From Pseudonocardia sp. EC080619-01 (GTDB lineage: Bacteria > Actinomycetota > Actinomycetes > Mycobacteriales > Pseudonocardiaceae), in NCBI RefSeq assembly GCF_001420995.1, contig NZ_CP012184.1:2836501-2900500 (forward strand): DNA of 64,000 nt, written 5' to 3'. This document shows positions 32,824 to 42,805 of the stretch, one piece after another. Within the stretch, counting starts at the first letter, position 1; every line of letters starts with the position of its first letter. Under the pieces are notes generated by a model. The model did no database searches. It was not told the DNA's origin and saw nothing but the letters and a program-made list of their open reading frames with translations. The position numbers and the translations under genes were made by a program.

Positions 32824-33480
32824 TCATCCGGTGCGGGTCTCCGCCAGTACGCGGGCGGTGCCCGGCCCGCAGCCGGCCGGGACGACGACGAGCCGGTGCC
32901 GTCCCGCCCGTCCGGTCCCGAGGACGAGCAGCACCCCCGGCTCCCCCGCGACGGCGTACGGCCGCGAGCCGAGCAGCGGTGCGGCGGGATCGGCGACGCC
33001 GGCGGCGGTCAGGCACGCCCGCACCCAAGCGGGGTCGGTGGCCCGCCCCGGCGCGTCCGCGGCCCGGCGCAGCGCCTCCGGGGTGTGCTCGGCGACGCCG
33101 ACCGGTCCGGGCGCGGGCCCGAGGACCACCGGGACCCCGACGAGCGTCCCGACGACGGCCGCGGCGGCGAGCAGGACCGCCGCCCGCCGGGTCCGGTGGC
33201 AGGGGTGCGGCCGACGCTGCGGCTCCCCGGTCCGACCCGCCACGTCGTTCTCGTCGGCGAGCCGGGAACGGATCCGCTCCGCGACATCGGCGGGCATCCT
33301 CACGGGGTGCGCCACTGCCGCGATCGCGGTCCGGACCCGGGCGCACTCCGCGTCCACATTATTGTGGGCATGACGAGTACCAGCGTTCACCAGCGTGGGT
33401 TCGTCAGAGGACGGTCTGTTGTCGTCGATCGGACAAGAATCGCGCCGCTCGCTTATTTCGTCATGACGAGAATCGGTCAT
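32824..33480 (-). CDS. putative anti-sigma factor paired with SigM
   Basis: 218 residues. A hydrophilic N-terminal half includes [15 protein letters not shown] and is followed by one membrane helix ([21 protein letters not shown], in two parts) and an extracytoplasmic domain. No clear zinc-binding HxxxCxxC motif is seen. Its ATG overlaps the sigM stop (ATGA), and in M. tuberculosis the same place holds the SigM anti-sigma protein (Rv3912). The function is inferred from this and from topology. Its N-terminal stretch is less GC-rich than the neighbours. Confidence 0.7.
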   Translation of the reverse strand: MTDSRHDEISERRDSCPIDDNRPSSDEPTLVNAGTRHAHNNVDAECARVRTAIAAVAHPVRMPADVAERIRSRLADENDVAGRTGEPQRRPHPCHRTRRAAVLLAAAAVVGTLVGVPVVLGPAPGPVGVAEHTPEALRRAADAPGRATDPAWVRACLTAAGVADPAAPLLGSRPYAVAGEPGVLLVLGTGRAGRHRLVVVPAGCGPGTARVLAETRTG

Positions 33481-33995
33481 CGGTCGTCCTCCCGCAGGTG
33501 GCCCAAGAACCCGGCGAGGCGCCGGCGGCCCCGGGCGCACCGGCTCTTGATCGTCCCGGGTGGTACGCCGACGATCGCCGCGGTCTCCGCGACCGAGTAG
33601 CCGAGACCGTCCACCAGCACCACCGCGGCGCGCTGGTCGGCGGGGAGCCGGGCGAGGGCCTCGTCGACGGCGAGCCGCGTCACGAGCCTCCCGGCCGGGT
33701 CCGACGCCACCGCCGGGGTCGTGGAACGGGTGTGGCCGCGCCGGCGCCCGGCGGCCCGGATCCGGTCCACGCACCCGTTGACGAGGATCCGGTGCAGCCA
33801 CGTCCCGGCGGCCGCGTCACCCCGGAAGCCGGGTGACCGCAGAGCTGCCAGGAACGCCTCCTGGACCGCGTCCTCGGCCTCCCCCGGATCCCCGAGCATC
33901 CGCAGCGCGACCGACCAGAGACGGTCCGCGTACCGCCGGAACACCTCGTCCAGATCGGGCGCGGCGGGCCGCGGAGGCCGGTCGACGGTGGTCAC
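33477..33995 (-). CDS. sigM: RNA polymerase sigma factor SigM (ECF)
   Basis: 172 residues. Region 2 includes FRRYADRLWSVALRMLGDPG and EDAVQEAFLAAL. Region 4 includes LPADQRAAVVLVDGLGYSVAETAAIVGVPPGTIKSR. There is no further C-terminal domain. It overlaps its presumed anti-sigma gene by four bases. The placement between the pseudokinase gene and trxB is the mycobacterial sigM place. Its regulon cannot be told from here. Confidence 0.88.
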   Translation of the reverse strand: MTTVDRPPRPAAPDLDEVFRRYADRLWSVALRMLGDPGEAEDAVQEAFLAALRSPGFRGDAAAGTWLHRILVNGCVDRIRAAGRRRGHTRSTTPAVASDPAGRLVTRLAVDEALARLPADQRAAVVLVDGLGYSVAETAAIVGVPPGTIKSRCARGRRRLAGFLGHLREDDR

Positions 33996-34067
33996 CCGGG
34001 CACGGTAGGGAGCCCTGGCCGGCGGGCACGGGCGTCCGGCCGGGACGGGTCGCGATCGCGAAGGGCG

Positions 34068-35918
34068 TCAGCCGGCGGCGCGGGCGAACGCGATCTCGCC
34101 GATCGCGCTCTGGTTCCCGGAGCTCAGCGTCGTGATCCACAGGAGCACGTGTCCGGTCGGCCGGGCCGCGTCGAGCGGGACCACCGTCTCGCCGTCGCGC
34201 AGGGTCACGGTGGTGATCGGGGTGGTCTCGTCGAGGCTCGCCTCCGCCGACGGGGCCGAGCGGACCTCGACGACGGTGCCCGGGCTGGCGGAGTCGATCG
34301 TGAGCCGAGAGACCGGCTGCGGTGCGTCGAACGACGCCATCACGCCGATGCCCGGCTTGAGTGCCGGGAACGGCTGGAAGTAGCGGCTCGTCGTCCACGT
34401 CGTGGCCGGGTCGCCGTCGAGGACGCGGTCGACGGTGCCGGCGTTGTCTCCGTCGCCGGTCGGGTCGAACACCTGCACCGACACGTCCCCGACCGGCACG
34501 ACGGCCGCCGCCGGCGCCGCCCCCTGCGGCGCGGTGCCCTGTGGCGCGGCCGGGGCCGTCGCCGCCGGTGGGATGACGACGGGCGGGGCGCCCGACCCGC
34601 CGAACAGCGCGCCCACCTGGACCGAGAGGTAACCGAGCACGATCAGCACACCGACGGCGAGCACCGTCAGCCCGATGCGCAGGTTGCGACGGCGCTGCGG
34701 GTCGTTGCGGGTGTCCGGGAGCCGGTCGGAGTCCTGCCAGACGTCGTCCGGGTCGGCCGGGGCACCGTCGTGCACGGGCGGGAAGAACGCCTGGTCGGCG
34801 TCCTCGGCGACGACGTCGGTGAGCATCCGGTGCATCGCCGCCGCGGTGTGCACGCGGCCGAGCCCGTCGCCGGCCTGTCCCAGCGCGCCCATGCACAGCG
34901 TGTCGAGCTCCAGCGGGACGCCGGGGCGCAGCTGGGCCGGAGAGCGCAACCGGCCGGCCGGGGTGCGGTCGGCGGCGACCAGCCCGGCGCGGGCGGAGTC
35001 GGCGACCGAGAGCGGCCAGCGGCGGGTGAGCAGGCAGTAGAGCAGCCCGCCGAGCCCGCGGACGTCGTCCGCGGCGGACACCGACGGCCGGGGCAGCAGG
35101 AACGCGAGCATCGCGCGCCCGTCCGGCGTGATCCGCACGCGCTGCGGGTGGTCGCAACCGAGCACCAGGCCCTGCTGGTGGGCCTCGGTGGCCGCGGACG
35201 CGAGCGCCTCGACGGCCTTCGCGGCCCGCTGGGCGCGTACCGGGCCCTCGGCGACGGTCTCGGCGAGCGACCGGCCCGGCACCCACTCGGCGACGGACGC
35301 ACCGAGCACGTCGGCCGGGAGGCCGTGCGTGCCGGGGGCCAGGACGTCGAGCAGGCGGGCGCTGCCGGGGTGCTCGAAGCATCCGGAGCGGAGCGCGCGG
35401 ACGATCATCTCGCCGGCCCGGGCGGTGCCCTCGGGGTCGTCCGACCGGTCGTCGGCCGGGAGCCTGCGGAGCAGGGTGACCCCGACCGGACGGCGGAGGA
35501 CGGTGTCCTCCGCGCGCCAGAACTCGGCACCCGCCGCGGCGTCGGTGCCGATCCGCTGGCGCAGCACGTAGCGGTCGGTGAGGTTCGAGCCCGCCGCGGT
35601 GCCGAGCGCGTCCTTCGCGGCCGGGATCCGCTCGGTCGGCCGTGCCTGGGCCGGGACGCGGGCGGTCGGCTGGTCGTCCGCCGGACGCGCCCGCGGGTGC
35701 GGTGACGGCTGGGGGGACGGCCGGGGGGACGGCGACGAGGCGGCGGTGGTCCCGGTGGTCTCGGTGGCCGCGGGCGTCTCCGCCGGGTCGAGGGAGGGAT
35801 GGCCCTCGACCGTCGGTAGATCCGTGTCGGTGCGGGCACCGGTCCGGGCAACGCCCTGGTCGGTCTGCCCGTTCAACGGCCCCACCCTCCCCTGGCTTGC
35901 GTCCCCTGCGGCCGCCAA
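34068..35918 (-). CDS. membrane-anchored pseudokinase with discoidin-like extracellular domain
   Basis: Up to 616 residues. The first 105 are Pro/Thr-rich and disordered. Residues about 110-375 form a protein-kinase-like domain (YVLRQRIGTDAAAGAEFWRA) without a GxGxxG loop or an HRD/DFG core; VLGCDHPQRVRI stands at the HRD place, so it is a pseudokinase. One membrane helix follows near 430-450, then a Pro/Ala linker and a C-terminal F5/8-type (discoidin-like) beta domain (DGDPATTWTTSRYFQPFPALK). In M. tuberculosis this architecture is the C-terminal half of MurJ (Rv3910), which recruits FhaA. Here it stands alone. The start is uncertain: TTG at 35918, or downstream GTG/TTG codons near 35885 and 35876. 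Confidence 0.82.
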   Translation of the reverse strand: MAAAGDASQGRVGPLNGQTDQGVARTGARTDTDLPTVEGHPSLDPAETPAATETTGTTAASSPSPRPSPQPSPHPRARPADDQPTARVPAQARPTERIPAAKDALGTAAGSNLTDRYVLRQRIGTDAAAGAEFWRAEDTVLRRPVGVTLLRRLPADDRSDDPEGTARAGEMIVRALRSGCFEHPGSARLLDVLAPGTHGLPADVLGASVAEWVPGRSLAETVAEGPVRAQRAAKAVEALASAATEAHQQGLVLGCDHPQRVRITPDGRAMLAFLLPRPSVSAADDVRGLGGLLYCLLTRRWPLSVADSARAGLVAADRTPAGRLRSPAQLRPGVPLELDTLCMGALGQAGDGLGRVHTAAAMHRMLTDVVAEDADQAFFPPVHDGAPADPDDVWQDSDRLPDTRNDPQRRRNLRIGLTVLAVGVLIVLGYLSVQVGALFGGSGAPPVVIPPAATAPAAPQGTAPQGAAPAAAVVPVGDVSVQVFDPTGDGDNAGTVDRVLDGDPATTWTTSRYFQPFPALKPGIGVMASFDAPQPVSRLTIDSASPGTVVEVRSAPSAEASLDETTPITTVTLRDGETVVPLDAARPTGHVLLWITTLSSGNQSAIGEIAFARAAG

Positions 35919-36116
35919 GCCTACGTCACTCCACGGCGTCCGGACGAGACACGAGACGCGCTCGTGACCCGTACGTACTGTCTTCGGTGGACAGCCCCGT
36001 TCGGTTTGCCTAGACGACCCATCAGTGCGCCGAAGTGTCCTTCTCGTGCGATGAGCGGTCGATATTGGCCGCCGAGTGCGGTCAAAGCTGTGACGGCTCC
36101 CGGATCCCCATGAAGA

Positions 36117-38465
36117 TCATCCGGCGGGCGGCGGGCCCGGATGACGGGCCGTGACACCGTCGGACGGGTGGGTGCGCCGGCCGCCCGCGGGCGTGTCCCG
36201 GAGGCCGTCGCCACGGCCGTCACCACTGCCATCGGGACCGCCGTCACCACCGCCGCCGGGACCGCCGCCGGGGCCCGGACCCGGACCGCCGCCACCCGGA
36301 CCGCGGCCCCGGCCCGGGGGACCCGACGACCCCGGCGGACCGGACGACCGGATCCGCCGGACCACCCGGCGCACCACCAGGACGACGAGCACCGCTCCCG
36401 CCGCCGCGGTGAGCCAGCCGGTGACCGTCCCGTAGACCGTCGAGCGGACCCGGAGCCGGGTGTCGGGACCGAGCGCCACGCCGTCCGGCGTGCGCAGCCC
36501 GGCGTCGACGCTGAACTGGCCGGACCGGGTCACCTGCGCGCTCACCCGGACCTGCACCCGGCCCAGCGGGGGCACCGCCTGCACGGGGATCGGCGCCACC
36601 CGCAGCCCGGGCGTGCTGGACAGCACCACCCGGACGTTCATCGTCACCGGCAGCCCGTTCGCGACCGTGACCAGGATCGGCGCGTCGCTGGTGCCCAGCG
36701 AGTACGGGCTGGGCGGTTGGACGACCCGCACCGATCCGCGGATCTGCTCGATCCGCTCGCCGACCGTCCGGGACTCCCGCCCGGCCCGCGCCGGGTCCCC
36801 GCGCCACCACGACGACGCGGTCCGCAGCGTCCCGCGGACCAGCGGATCGAACACCTCGGCGGGGGTCGCGCCGACGCCGGTGCGGGCCTCGGCGGCACCA
36901 CGCAGCCCGTCGATCGAACGGACCTGGTCGGCGATCGAGGCGACCACCTGCGCGGGGACCTCCGAGGCTCCGGCCTCGGGCGGGTAGAAGAGCCGCGCCG
37001 TCCCCCCGGTGGGTGCCGCTCCGGCGCCGGGCAGCCCGGCCGGGACGAGCCTGCCGTCGCCGATCAGGGCCGACAGCGCGGACAGCACGCCGCTCGCCGC
37101 GGGCCCGTCCGCCGACCAGCGGTGCGGCGGTGCGACGAGCAGCGGGCCCGGTCCGGCGTCGTCCTCCCCGGTGCGGAACGCCAGCGCCCCGGCCAGGTCC
37201 TGCCCGGCCAGCCCGCCGGCGTCGCCGGTCTGCAGCTCGATCCCGGACGGCCCGGACGCGGCCTCGGTCAGCAGCGGGTCGGCCAGCAGGCCCCTGGCCG
37301 GGCCCTCGGCGCCGTCCAGCGTGACGACCCCCGAGCTCTCCGGCGTCGTGACGCCGTCCGCGGACAGGACCAGCCTGCGGCCGCCGCCGAGCGCCTCCAG
37401 GGTCGGCTCGTCGAGCACGCCGTCGACCGGCCAGACGACGTCGTCGACGACCGGCGCGCCGAGATCGGCGGACAGCTCCTCGCGGCCCTGGGCGAGTGCG
37501 GTGCGGGCGAGCTCCGCCTGGCCGCCGCGGACCAGGCCGACCAGGTCGGCGTCCGACGGCGGCAGCGCCACCACGCACGTGCCGCGCGCCGCGCCCTGCA
37601 GGGCGGTCAGCCACTGGGCCGCCGCCTCCGCCCCGCGGCCCGGGGTGGTCGCGCCGTCGGGTCCGGTCGTGACCTCGTAGCCGCCGCGCATCGCGGCCGC
37701 GGTCGCGACGAGCTCCGGGTCGACCGCCAGGCACAGCGCGGTCCGCGCGGGTGATCCCGGCGGGGCACCGGACCCCACCGCGTCGACCAGCCCGCGGAGC
37801 CGCCCGCCCGGTGCGAACGACGCGGCGAGCTCGTCGTCGGCCAGGACGGGGGTCTGGCCGGGCACGGGCGGCAGGCGTCGCGGGGCGTCGGTGACCGGGT
37901 AGAGCATCGTCACCGGCGTCGCGGCGGGCGGCGGCGCCGGCGGTGGCGTGCCGGGCAGCGACGACACCGGGAGCACCGTGCGGATCCCGGCCAGCCGGGA
38001 CGGGGTGCCGTCGACGGTGCCGTTGAGGTTCACGAGCAGCGGGTAGGTGCCCGGTCCGGGCAGTGCCAGCGACGCGTTCGCCGGGCCGGTGAGGGGCACC
38101 GCGTACCGGAACGGCACCGACGCGCCGGGGGCCAGCGGCCCGATCTCGGTGAAGGGCGGCACGGCGTCGTCGACGGCCGCCTCGCCGTCGAACGCCGCGC
38201 GCAGCGCCGACTCGCCGCCCACGGCGGAACCGCGCTGCACGCGGAGCGCGAGCTCGTCGACCGGGTCGTCCCCGGTGTTGGTGATCGTCCCGGTGACGAC
38301 GAGCTCGGGCGGCCCCGAGGCGGTGACGACGCGGGGGGACATCGCCTCGACGTCGAGCCGGACCGGTGCCGCCGGTGCCTCCTGCGCCGGGGCCGGCGCG
38401 GCGGGTACGAACGTGCCCACCAGGGCGACGAGCACGATCGCGACCAGGGCCGCGACCCGGCTCAC
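36117..38465 (-). CDS. DUF6049 family secreted/membrane protein
   Basis: 782 residues. It has an N-terminal signal peptide ([21 protein letters not shown] then APAPAQE), a long extracytoplasmic region beginning with an Ig-like beta domain ([21 protein letters not shown]), a membrane helix near residue 700, and a basic, Pro/Gly-rich cytoplasmic tail of about 80 residues. It is the counterpart of M. tuberculosis Rv3909, which lies between a NUDIX gene and murJ. The function is unknown but the context points to envelope assembly. The start overlaps the NUDIX stop by four bases. Confidence 0.85.
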   Translation of the reverse strand: MSRVAALVAIVLVALVGTFVPAAPAPAQEAPAAPVRLDVEAMSPRVVTASGPPELVVTGTITNTGDDPVDELALRVQRGSAVGGESALRAAFDGEAAVDDAVPPFTEIGPLAPGASVPFRYAVPLTGPANASLALPGPGTYPLLVNLNGTVDGTPSRLAGIRTVLPVSSLPGTPPPAPPPAATPVTMLYPVTDAPRRLPPVPGQTPVLADDELAASFAPGGRLRGLVDAVGSGAPPGSPARTALCLAVDPELVATAAAMRGGYEVTTGPDGATTPGRGAEAAAQWLTALQGAARGTCVVALPPSDADLVGLVRGGQAELARTALAQGREELSADLGAPVVDDVVWPVDGVLDEPTLEALGGGRRLVLSADGVTTPESSGVVTLDGAEGPARGLLADPLLTEAASGPSGIELQTGDAGGLAGQDLAGALAFRTGEDDAGPGPLLVAPPHRWSADGPAASGVLSALSALIGDGRLVPAGLPGAGAAPTGGTARLFYPPEAGASEVPAQVVASIADQVRSIDGLRGAAEARTGVGATPAEVFDPLVRGTLRTASSWWRGDPARAGRESRTVGERIEQIRGSVRVVQPPSPYSLGTSDAPILVTVANGLPVTMNVRVVLSSTPGLRVAPIPVQAVPPLGRVQVRVSAQVTRSGQFSVDAGLRTPDGVALGPDTRLRVRSTVYGTVTGWLTAAAGAVLVVLVVRRVVRRIRSSGPPGSSGPPGRGRGPGGGGPGPGPGGGPGGGGDGGPDGSGDGRGDGLRDTPAGGRRTHPSDGVTARHPGPPPAG

Positions 38466-38956
38466 GCCGTCTCCTCCAGCAGGTCGGCCGCGTGCCGGAT
38501 CAGTCGGCGCTCGTCGGCGTAGGCGAGCCGGCCCTCGAGTTCGCCGAGCGGCACCCAGGCGACCTCGGACACCTCGACGTCCTCGTCGGAGAGTTCGCCG
38601 CCGAGTGCGCGCATGAGGTAGTGGTGCACGGTCTTGTGGACGCGGCGGTCCTCGGCGACGAACCAGAAGTCGATGGTGCCCAGGGGTGCCAGCACCTCTC
38701 CGATGATGCCGGTCTCCTCCTGGACCTCGCGCACCGCCGCCTGCTCGGCCGTCTCACCGGCCTCGATGTGCCCCTTGGGCAGCGACCACAGCAGTCGCCC
38801 CCGCCGGTCGAGACGGCCGATGAGCGCCGCCTCGCCGGTGCGCGGGTGCACGACGAGACCGCCGGCGGAGGTCTCGTCCACCGTGCGCAGACGGCGGCGC
38901 CGGTCTGCGGAACGTCCCGCGCGGCGCCCCCCGGAGCGGCCGCGGGAGGTGGACAT
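38462..38956 (-). CDS. NUDIX hydrolase (MutT4-like)
   Basis: 164 residues with the NUDIX box [20 protein letters not shown] followed by TGI, which binds divalent metal for cleaving nucleoside-diphosphate-X bonds. The N-terminal 25 residues are Arg-rich. M. tuberculosis has mutT4 (Rv3908) in this position. It may sanitise oxidised nucleotides, but the substrate is not set by the sequence. It is the first gene of the NUDIX-DUF6049 pair and diverges from cca. Confidence 0.88.
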   Translation of the reverse strand: MSTSRGRSGGRRAGRSADRRRRLRTVDETSAGGLVVHPRTGEAALIGRLDRRGRLLWSLPKGHIEAGETAEQAAVREVQEETGIIGEVLAPLGTIDFWFVAEDRRVHKTVHHYLMRALGGELSDEDVEVSEVAWVPLGELEGRLAYADERRLIRHAADLLEETA

Positions 38957-39099
38957 GTGGCGATGGTAACGAGGAGGTGGCCGCTCGGGGCGGTGGCGAC
39001 GGGTGCCCGGCGGTGCGTCACCCGGCCGGCGGGGCCCTGATCTGCGGGCGGTGACGGGCCCGTGCCCCTGTACCCGCGGGCGCCGCCGGGCGCGTTGCC

Positions 39100-39105
39100 T
39101 ACACT
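39100..39105 (+). promoter_or_regulatory. -10 element for leaderless cca transcript
   Basis: TACACT ends 8 bases before the GTG at 39114, so transcription should start at or next to the start codon. No ribosome site is seen before the GTG. Confidence 0.5.
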
Positions 39106-39113
39106 GGCCGGTC

Positions 39114-40625
39114 GTGTCCTCGTCGTCCGTGACCTCCCGACCGACCCGACCCGCGTCCCGTCCGTCCGGCGCCGGTGCGGAGCCGGACGAGCTGCAGCGC
39201 TCCCAGGAGAACGCCGTGGTCCAGATGCTCGACGTCCCCGACGTCGCCGACCGGCTGGCGGCCCGCTTCGCCGAGCGCGGTCACCGGCTCTACCTCGTCG
39301 GTGGCAGCGTCCGCGACGCGCTGCTCCGCGGCACCGGCGCCGCCGACCGTGACCCGGGTGATCTCGACTTCACCACCGACGCCCGGCCGGAGACGATCCT
39401 GGAGATCGTCGAGGGCTGGGCCGATGCGATCTGGGACACCGGCATCGCCTTCGGCACCGTCGGGCTGCGCCGCGGCGACGACATCCTCGAGGTGACGACG
39501 TTCCGCGCGGACTCCTACGACGGCGCCTCCCGCAACCCCGAGGTCCGCTTCGGCGACACGGTCGAGGGTGATCTCGTCCGGCGGGACTTCACGGTGAACG
39601 CGATGGCGGTCGAGCTGACCGGTCCCGAGCGCCGGTTCGTGGACCCGCACGGCGGGTTCGCCGCGCTCGCCCAGGGCATCCTCGACACCCCCGACCTGCC
39701 GGAGCGGTCGTTCGCCGACGACCCGCTCCGGATGCTGCGCGCCGCCCGGTTCGTCTCCCAGCTGGGGTTCACCCCCGCCGAGCGGGTGACGGCCGCGATG
39801 ACCGAGATGGCCGGCGAGCTCGCCCGGATCACCGCCGAGCGCGTCCAGGCCGAGTTCTCGAAGCTGATCCTCGGCGCCCACCCGCGCCGTGGCGTGGAGC
39901 TGCTCTGTGACACCGGGCTCGCCCGGCACGTCGTCCCGGAGGTCCCGGACATGCAGCTCGAGACCGACGAGCACATGCAGCACAAGGACGTCTACACGCA
40001 CTCCCTCGTCGTCATGGAGCAGGCGATCGAGCGCGAGACCGACGGCCCGGACCTCACCCTGCGGCTGGCGGCGCTGCTGCACGACATCGGCAAGCCGGCG
40101 ACCCGCCGCAAGGAGCCGGACGGCCGGGTCTCGTTCCACCACCACGAGGTGGTCGGCGCGAAGATGACCCGCAAGCGGATGCGGGCGCTGAAGTACCCGA
40201 AGGCGCTGATCGACGACGTCTCCCAGCTCGTCTACCTGCACCTGCGGTTCCACGGCTACGGCAAGGGCGAGTGGACCGACTCCGCCGTGCGGCGCTACGT
40301 GACGGACGCGGGTCCCCTGCTGGACCGGTTGCACGATCTCGTCCGGTCGGACTGCACCACGCGGAACCGGCGCCGGGCCGCCGCGCTGCAGCGCAACTAC
40401 GACGGTCTGGAGGACCGGATCGCCGCGCTGCGCGAGAAGGAGGAGCTCGACGCGATCCGGCCGGACCTCGACGGCAACCAGATCATGGAGCTGCTCGGGA
40501 TCGCCCCCGGACCGGCGGTGGGCAAGGCGTACAAGCACCTGCTCGCGCTGCGGATGGAGGAGGGCCCCCTCGGCCCGGAGCGTGCCGAGGCCGCACTGCG
40601 GGCGTGGGCTGCGGAGAACCTCTGA
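39114..40625 (+). CDS. cca: CCA tRNA nucleotidyltransferase
   Basis: About 503 residues. The polymerase head domain has [15 protein letters not shown] and the metal motif in [14 protein letters not shown], followed by [12 protein letters not shown] and the RNA-binding [21 protein letters not shown]-terminal HD domain carries [14 protein letters not shown] and H-containing segments ([12 protein letters not shown]). It adds or repairs CCA at tRNA 3' ends, and it is needed here because tRNA-Ile lacks an encoded CCA. The GTG at 39114 is used because of the adjacent -10 element. Known as PcnA (Rv3907c) in M. tuberculosis. Confidence 0.94.
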   Translation: MSSSSVTSRPTRPASRPSGAGAEPDELQRSQENAVVQMLDVPDVADRLAARFAERGHRLYLVGGSVRDALLRGTGAADRDPGDLDFTTDARPETILEIVEGWADAIWDTGIAFGTVGLRRGDDILEVTTFRADSYDGASRNPEVRFGDTVEGDLVRRDFTVNAMAVELTGPERRFVDPHGGFAALAQGILDTPDLPERSFADDPLRMLRAARFVSQLGFTPAERVTAAMTEMAGELARITAERVQAEFSKLILGAHPRRGVELLCDTGLARHVVPEVPDMQLETDEHMQHKDVYTHSLVVMEQAIERETDGPDLTLRLAALLHDIGKPATRRKEPDGRVSFHHHEVVGAKMTRKRMRALKYPKALIDDVSQLVYLHLRFHGYGKGEWTDSAVRRYVTDAGPLLDRLHDLVRSDCTTRNRRRAAALQRNYDGLEDRIAALREKEELDAIRPDLDGNQIMELLGIAPGPAVGKAYKHLLALRMEEGPLGPERAEAALRAWAAENL

Positions 40626-40628
40626 CGG

Positions 40629-40675
40629 TGTGTGTACGTACGTATTACACGTATGTATGACACGGACGTACGACT
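40629..40675. repeat. AT-richer inverted repeat between cca and the MFS gene
   Basis: TACGTACGT and ACGTATGTA flank ATTAC and pair at 8 of 9 positions, between convergent genes. The short region is much less GC-rich than its surroundings. It could be a terminator or mark a rearrangement joint. Confidence 0.5.
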
Positions 40676-40686
40676 CGTCTCCCTGT

Positions 40687-42144
40687 TCAGGTGACGGTGC
40701 TGTCGGACGTCCGTACACGACGTCCGTCCAGGTAGACGACGTGCGCCACGAGCCCGGCCGCGTACAGCCCGGCGGCGAGCCCCAGCAGCGCCGGTGACCG
40801 GCCGTCGGGCGGTCCCGCGACCGCGGCGAGCGTGACGGCCGCGACGTAGCAGACGCTGAACACCGCGTCGAACAGCGCGAACACCCGCCCGCGGACGGAG
40901 TCCCCGGCGCCCGACTGGACACCCGCGTCGGCGCACAGCTTCACGACCTGCCCGAACACGCCCAGCAGGAACGCGCTCACGAGCACCGTCGGCAGCGTCA
41001 GCCAGACCGCGACCGCGCCCTGGGAGAGAACCGCGCCGGCGAGCGCCACCCGCACCGCCCGGACCGTTCCGACCGTCCGCACGAGCGCCGGGGTGACGAG
41101 TGCGGCGACCGCGAGCCCGGCCGCCGTCAGTCCGGCGACGACCCCCACCCCGAGCAGTCCACCGGCGCCCGGGACGTTCTCCGGGGTGAACACGTGCCGG
41201 AACAGCATGAGCAGGAGCAGCGTGTTGATGCCGAAGGCCAGCCGGTGCGCGACCAGGCCGAGGAACGGCGCGCAGACCGCCGGGGTGGTGACGGTCGCGC
41301 GGGCGCCCGCCGTGAAGCCACCGAGCACGTCACGCAGGACCGACGGGCGGGAGCCGCCCGGGCCGGGCGCCGTGCTCCGCACGCTGCCGTCGCCACCGCA
41401 GGGCCCGGGCACGACCGTCCGGCCGGTCCCCGCGACGGCCGGGCCGGGCGCGTCGCCGACGGTCCGGCCGGGCCCGAGCGCACGGCGCGTGAACCCGGCG
41501 GCCAGCCCGGCGGCGACCAGCGACCCCAGCGCGGCGGCCAGGACGGTGGCGGCCGAACCGGCGTCGCCGTCGCCGAACACCGCCCGCAGCGCGACGGCGC
41601 ACCCGGCGCCGGTCGCCGAGATCCCGGCCCCGACGGTCACCGAGAGGGTGTTCGCGGGCACCAGCCGCGCCGTGCCGGGCACGACGTGCGGCAGCGCCGC
41701 CGACAATCCGGTCAGCACGAAGCGGTTCACCCCCGTCACCGCGAGCGCGAGGACGTAGAGCGGTGTCCCGGCCCAGCCCGCCGCGACCGCCGCGGCAACG
41801 GCGACGACCAGCACCGCCCGCACCGCACTCGCGCCGGCCAGCACGCGTCGCCGGTCCCAGCGGTCGAGCAGCGACCCGGCGAACGGGCCCAGCAACGAGT
41901 ACGGCAGCAGCAGCACCGCCAGTCCGGAGGCGACGACCAGCGCATCCGCCTCACGTTCCGGATTGAACAGCACCGCGCCGCCCAGCGCGGCCTGGAACAG
42001 CCCGTCCGCCCACTGGGCCGAGAGCCGTACGGCGAACAGCCGGGCGAACGGTCCCCGGCGCAGGAGGGCGAGCGCCGCCAGGAGCCCGGCACTCTCCCCC
42101 GGCCCGCCGGTGGCGTCGTCCGGACGGGTGGGAGTACTGCGCAC
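40687..42144 (-). CDS. MFS transporter
   Basis: 485 residues with about 12 hydrophobic helices in two halves separated by a hydrophilic Gly/Pro loop near residues 220-270. The loop after helix 2 holds GPFAGSLLDRWDRRRVLAG, the MFS motif A form. It resembles efflux or general transporters; the substrate is unknown. In M. tuberculosis an MFS gene (Rv0037c) also precedes and diverges from yqgE (Rv0038), as here. Confidence 0.85.
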   Translation of the reverse strand: MRSTPTRPDDATGGPGESAGLLAALALLRRGPFARLFAVRLSAQWADGLFQAALGGAVLFNPEREADALVVASGLAVLLLPYSLLGPFAGSLLDRWDRRRVLAGASAVRAVLVVAVAAAVAAGWAGTPLYVLALAVTGVNRFVLTGLSAALPHVVPGTARLVPANTLSVTVGAGISATGAGCAVALRAVFGDGDAGSAATVLAAALGSLVAAGLAAGFTRRALGPGRTVGDAPGPAVAGTGRTVVPGPCGGDGSVRSTAPGPGGSRPSVLRDVLGGFTAGARATVTTPAVCAPFLGLVAHRLAFGINTLLLLMLFRHVFTPENVPGAGGLLGVGVVAGLTAAGLAVAALVTPALVRTVGTVRAVRVALAGAVLSQGAVAVWLTLPTVLVSAFLLGVFGQVVKLCADAGVQSGAGDSVRGRVFALFDAVFSVCYVAAVTLAAVAGPPDGRSPALLGLAAGLYAAGLVAHVVYLDGRRVRTSDSTVT

Positions 42145-42188
42145 GGGTGCCGAGCCTACGTCCGTGGCGCGGGTGCGAACATGGGGTC

Positions 42189-42785
42189 GTGCGGGAACAC
42201 CGCGCCACGCGAGGCGCCGCTCTTCCCCCGGTCACACCGGGGAGTCTGCTCGTCGCCGCCCCCGGACTCGGCGACCCGAACTTCGCCCGCTCGGTCGTCT
42301 ACATGATCGAGCACCGGCCGCACGGGAGCCTCGGTGTCGTGCTGAACCGGCCGGGCCCGGCCGCCGTCCGCGACGTGCTGCCGCGCTGGGCCGGGGTCAC
42401 CAGTGATCCCGGTTCGATGTTCGTCGGCGGACCGGTGGAGGCGCAGACCGCGCTGTGCCTCGCGGCACTGCGGACGGGCGAGTCGGGCCGCGGGCTGTCC
42501 GGCCTGATGCCGGTGCGCCCGCCGGTGCAGCTGGTCGACCTCGACTCGGATCCGGCGCGTCTCGCGCCCCGGCTGCGCGGCCTGCGGATCTTCGCGGGGT
42601 ACTCGGGGTGGGACGCGGGGCAGCTCGGCGGGGAGATCGCCCGCGGGGACTGGTTCGTCGTCCCCGGGCTGCCCGACGACCTCCTCACCGTCGCGCACGA
42701 CCGGCTCTGGGAGCGGGTGCTGCGCCGGCAGGGCATCCCGCTCGCGCTGCTCGCGACCTTCCCGCTGGACCCGGCACACAACTGA
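42189..42785 (+). CDS. YqgE/AlgH family protein (UPF0301)
   Basis: About 198 residues with the signature GSLLVAAPGLGDPNFARSVV, YMIEH, GVVLNRP and IFAGYSGWDAGQLGGEI. The family is widespread but biochemically unclear. The GTG at 42189 gives an N terminus of about 15 residues before the signature. It diverges from the MFS gene 44 bases away and converges on the SdpI-like gene. Confidence 0.9.
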   Translation: MREHRATRGAALPPVTPGSLLVAAPGLGDPNFARSVVYMIEHRPHGSLGVVLNRPGPAAVRDVLPRWAGVTSDPGSMFVGGPVEAQTALCLAALRTGESGRGLSGLMPVRPPVQLVDLDSDPARLAPRLRGLRIFAGYSGWDAGQLGGEIARGDWFVVPGLPDDLLTVAHDRLWERVLRRQGIPLALLATFPLDPAHN

Positions 42786-42805
42786 TCGGGCCGCTGCCCC
42801 CCGGG

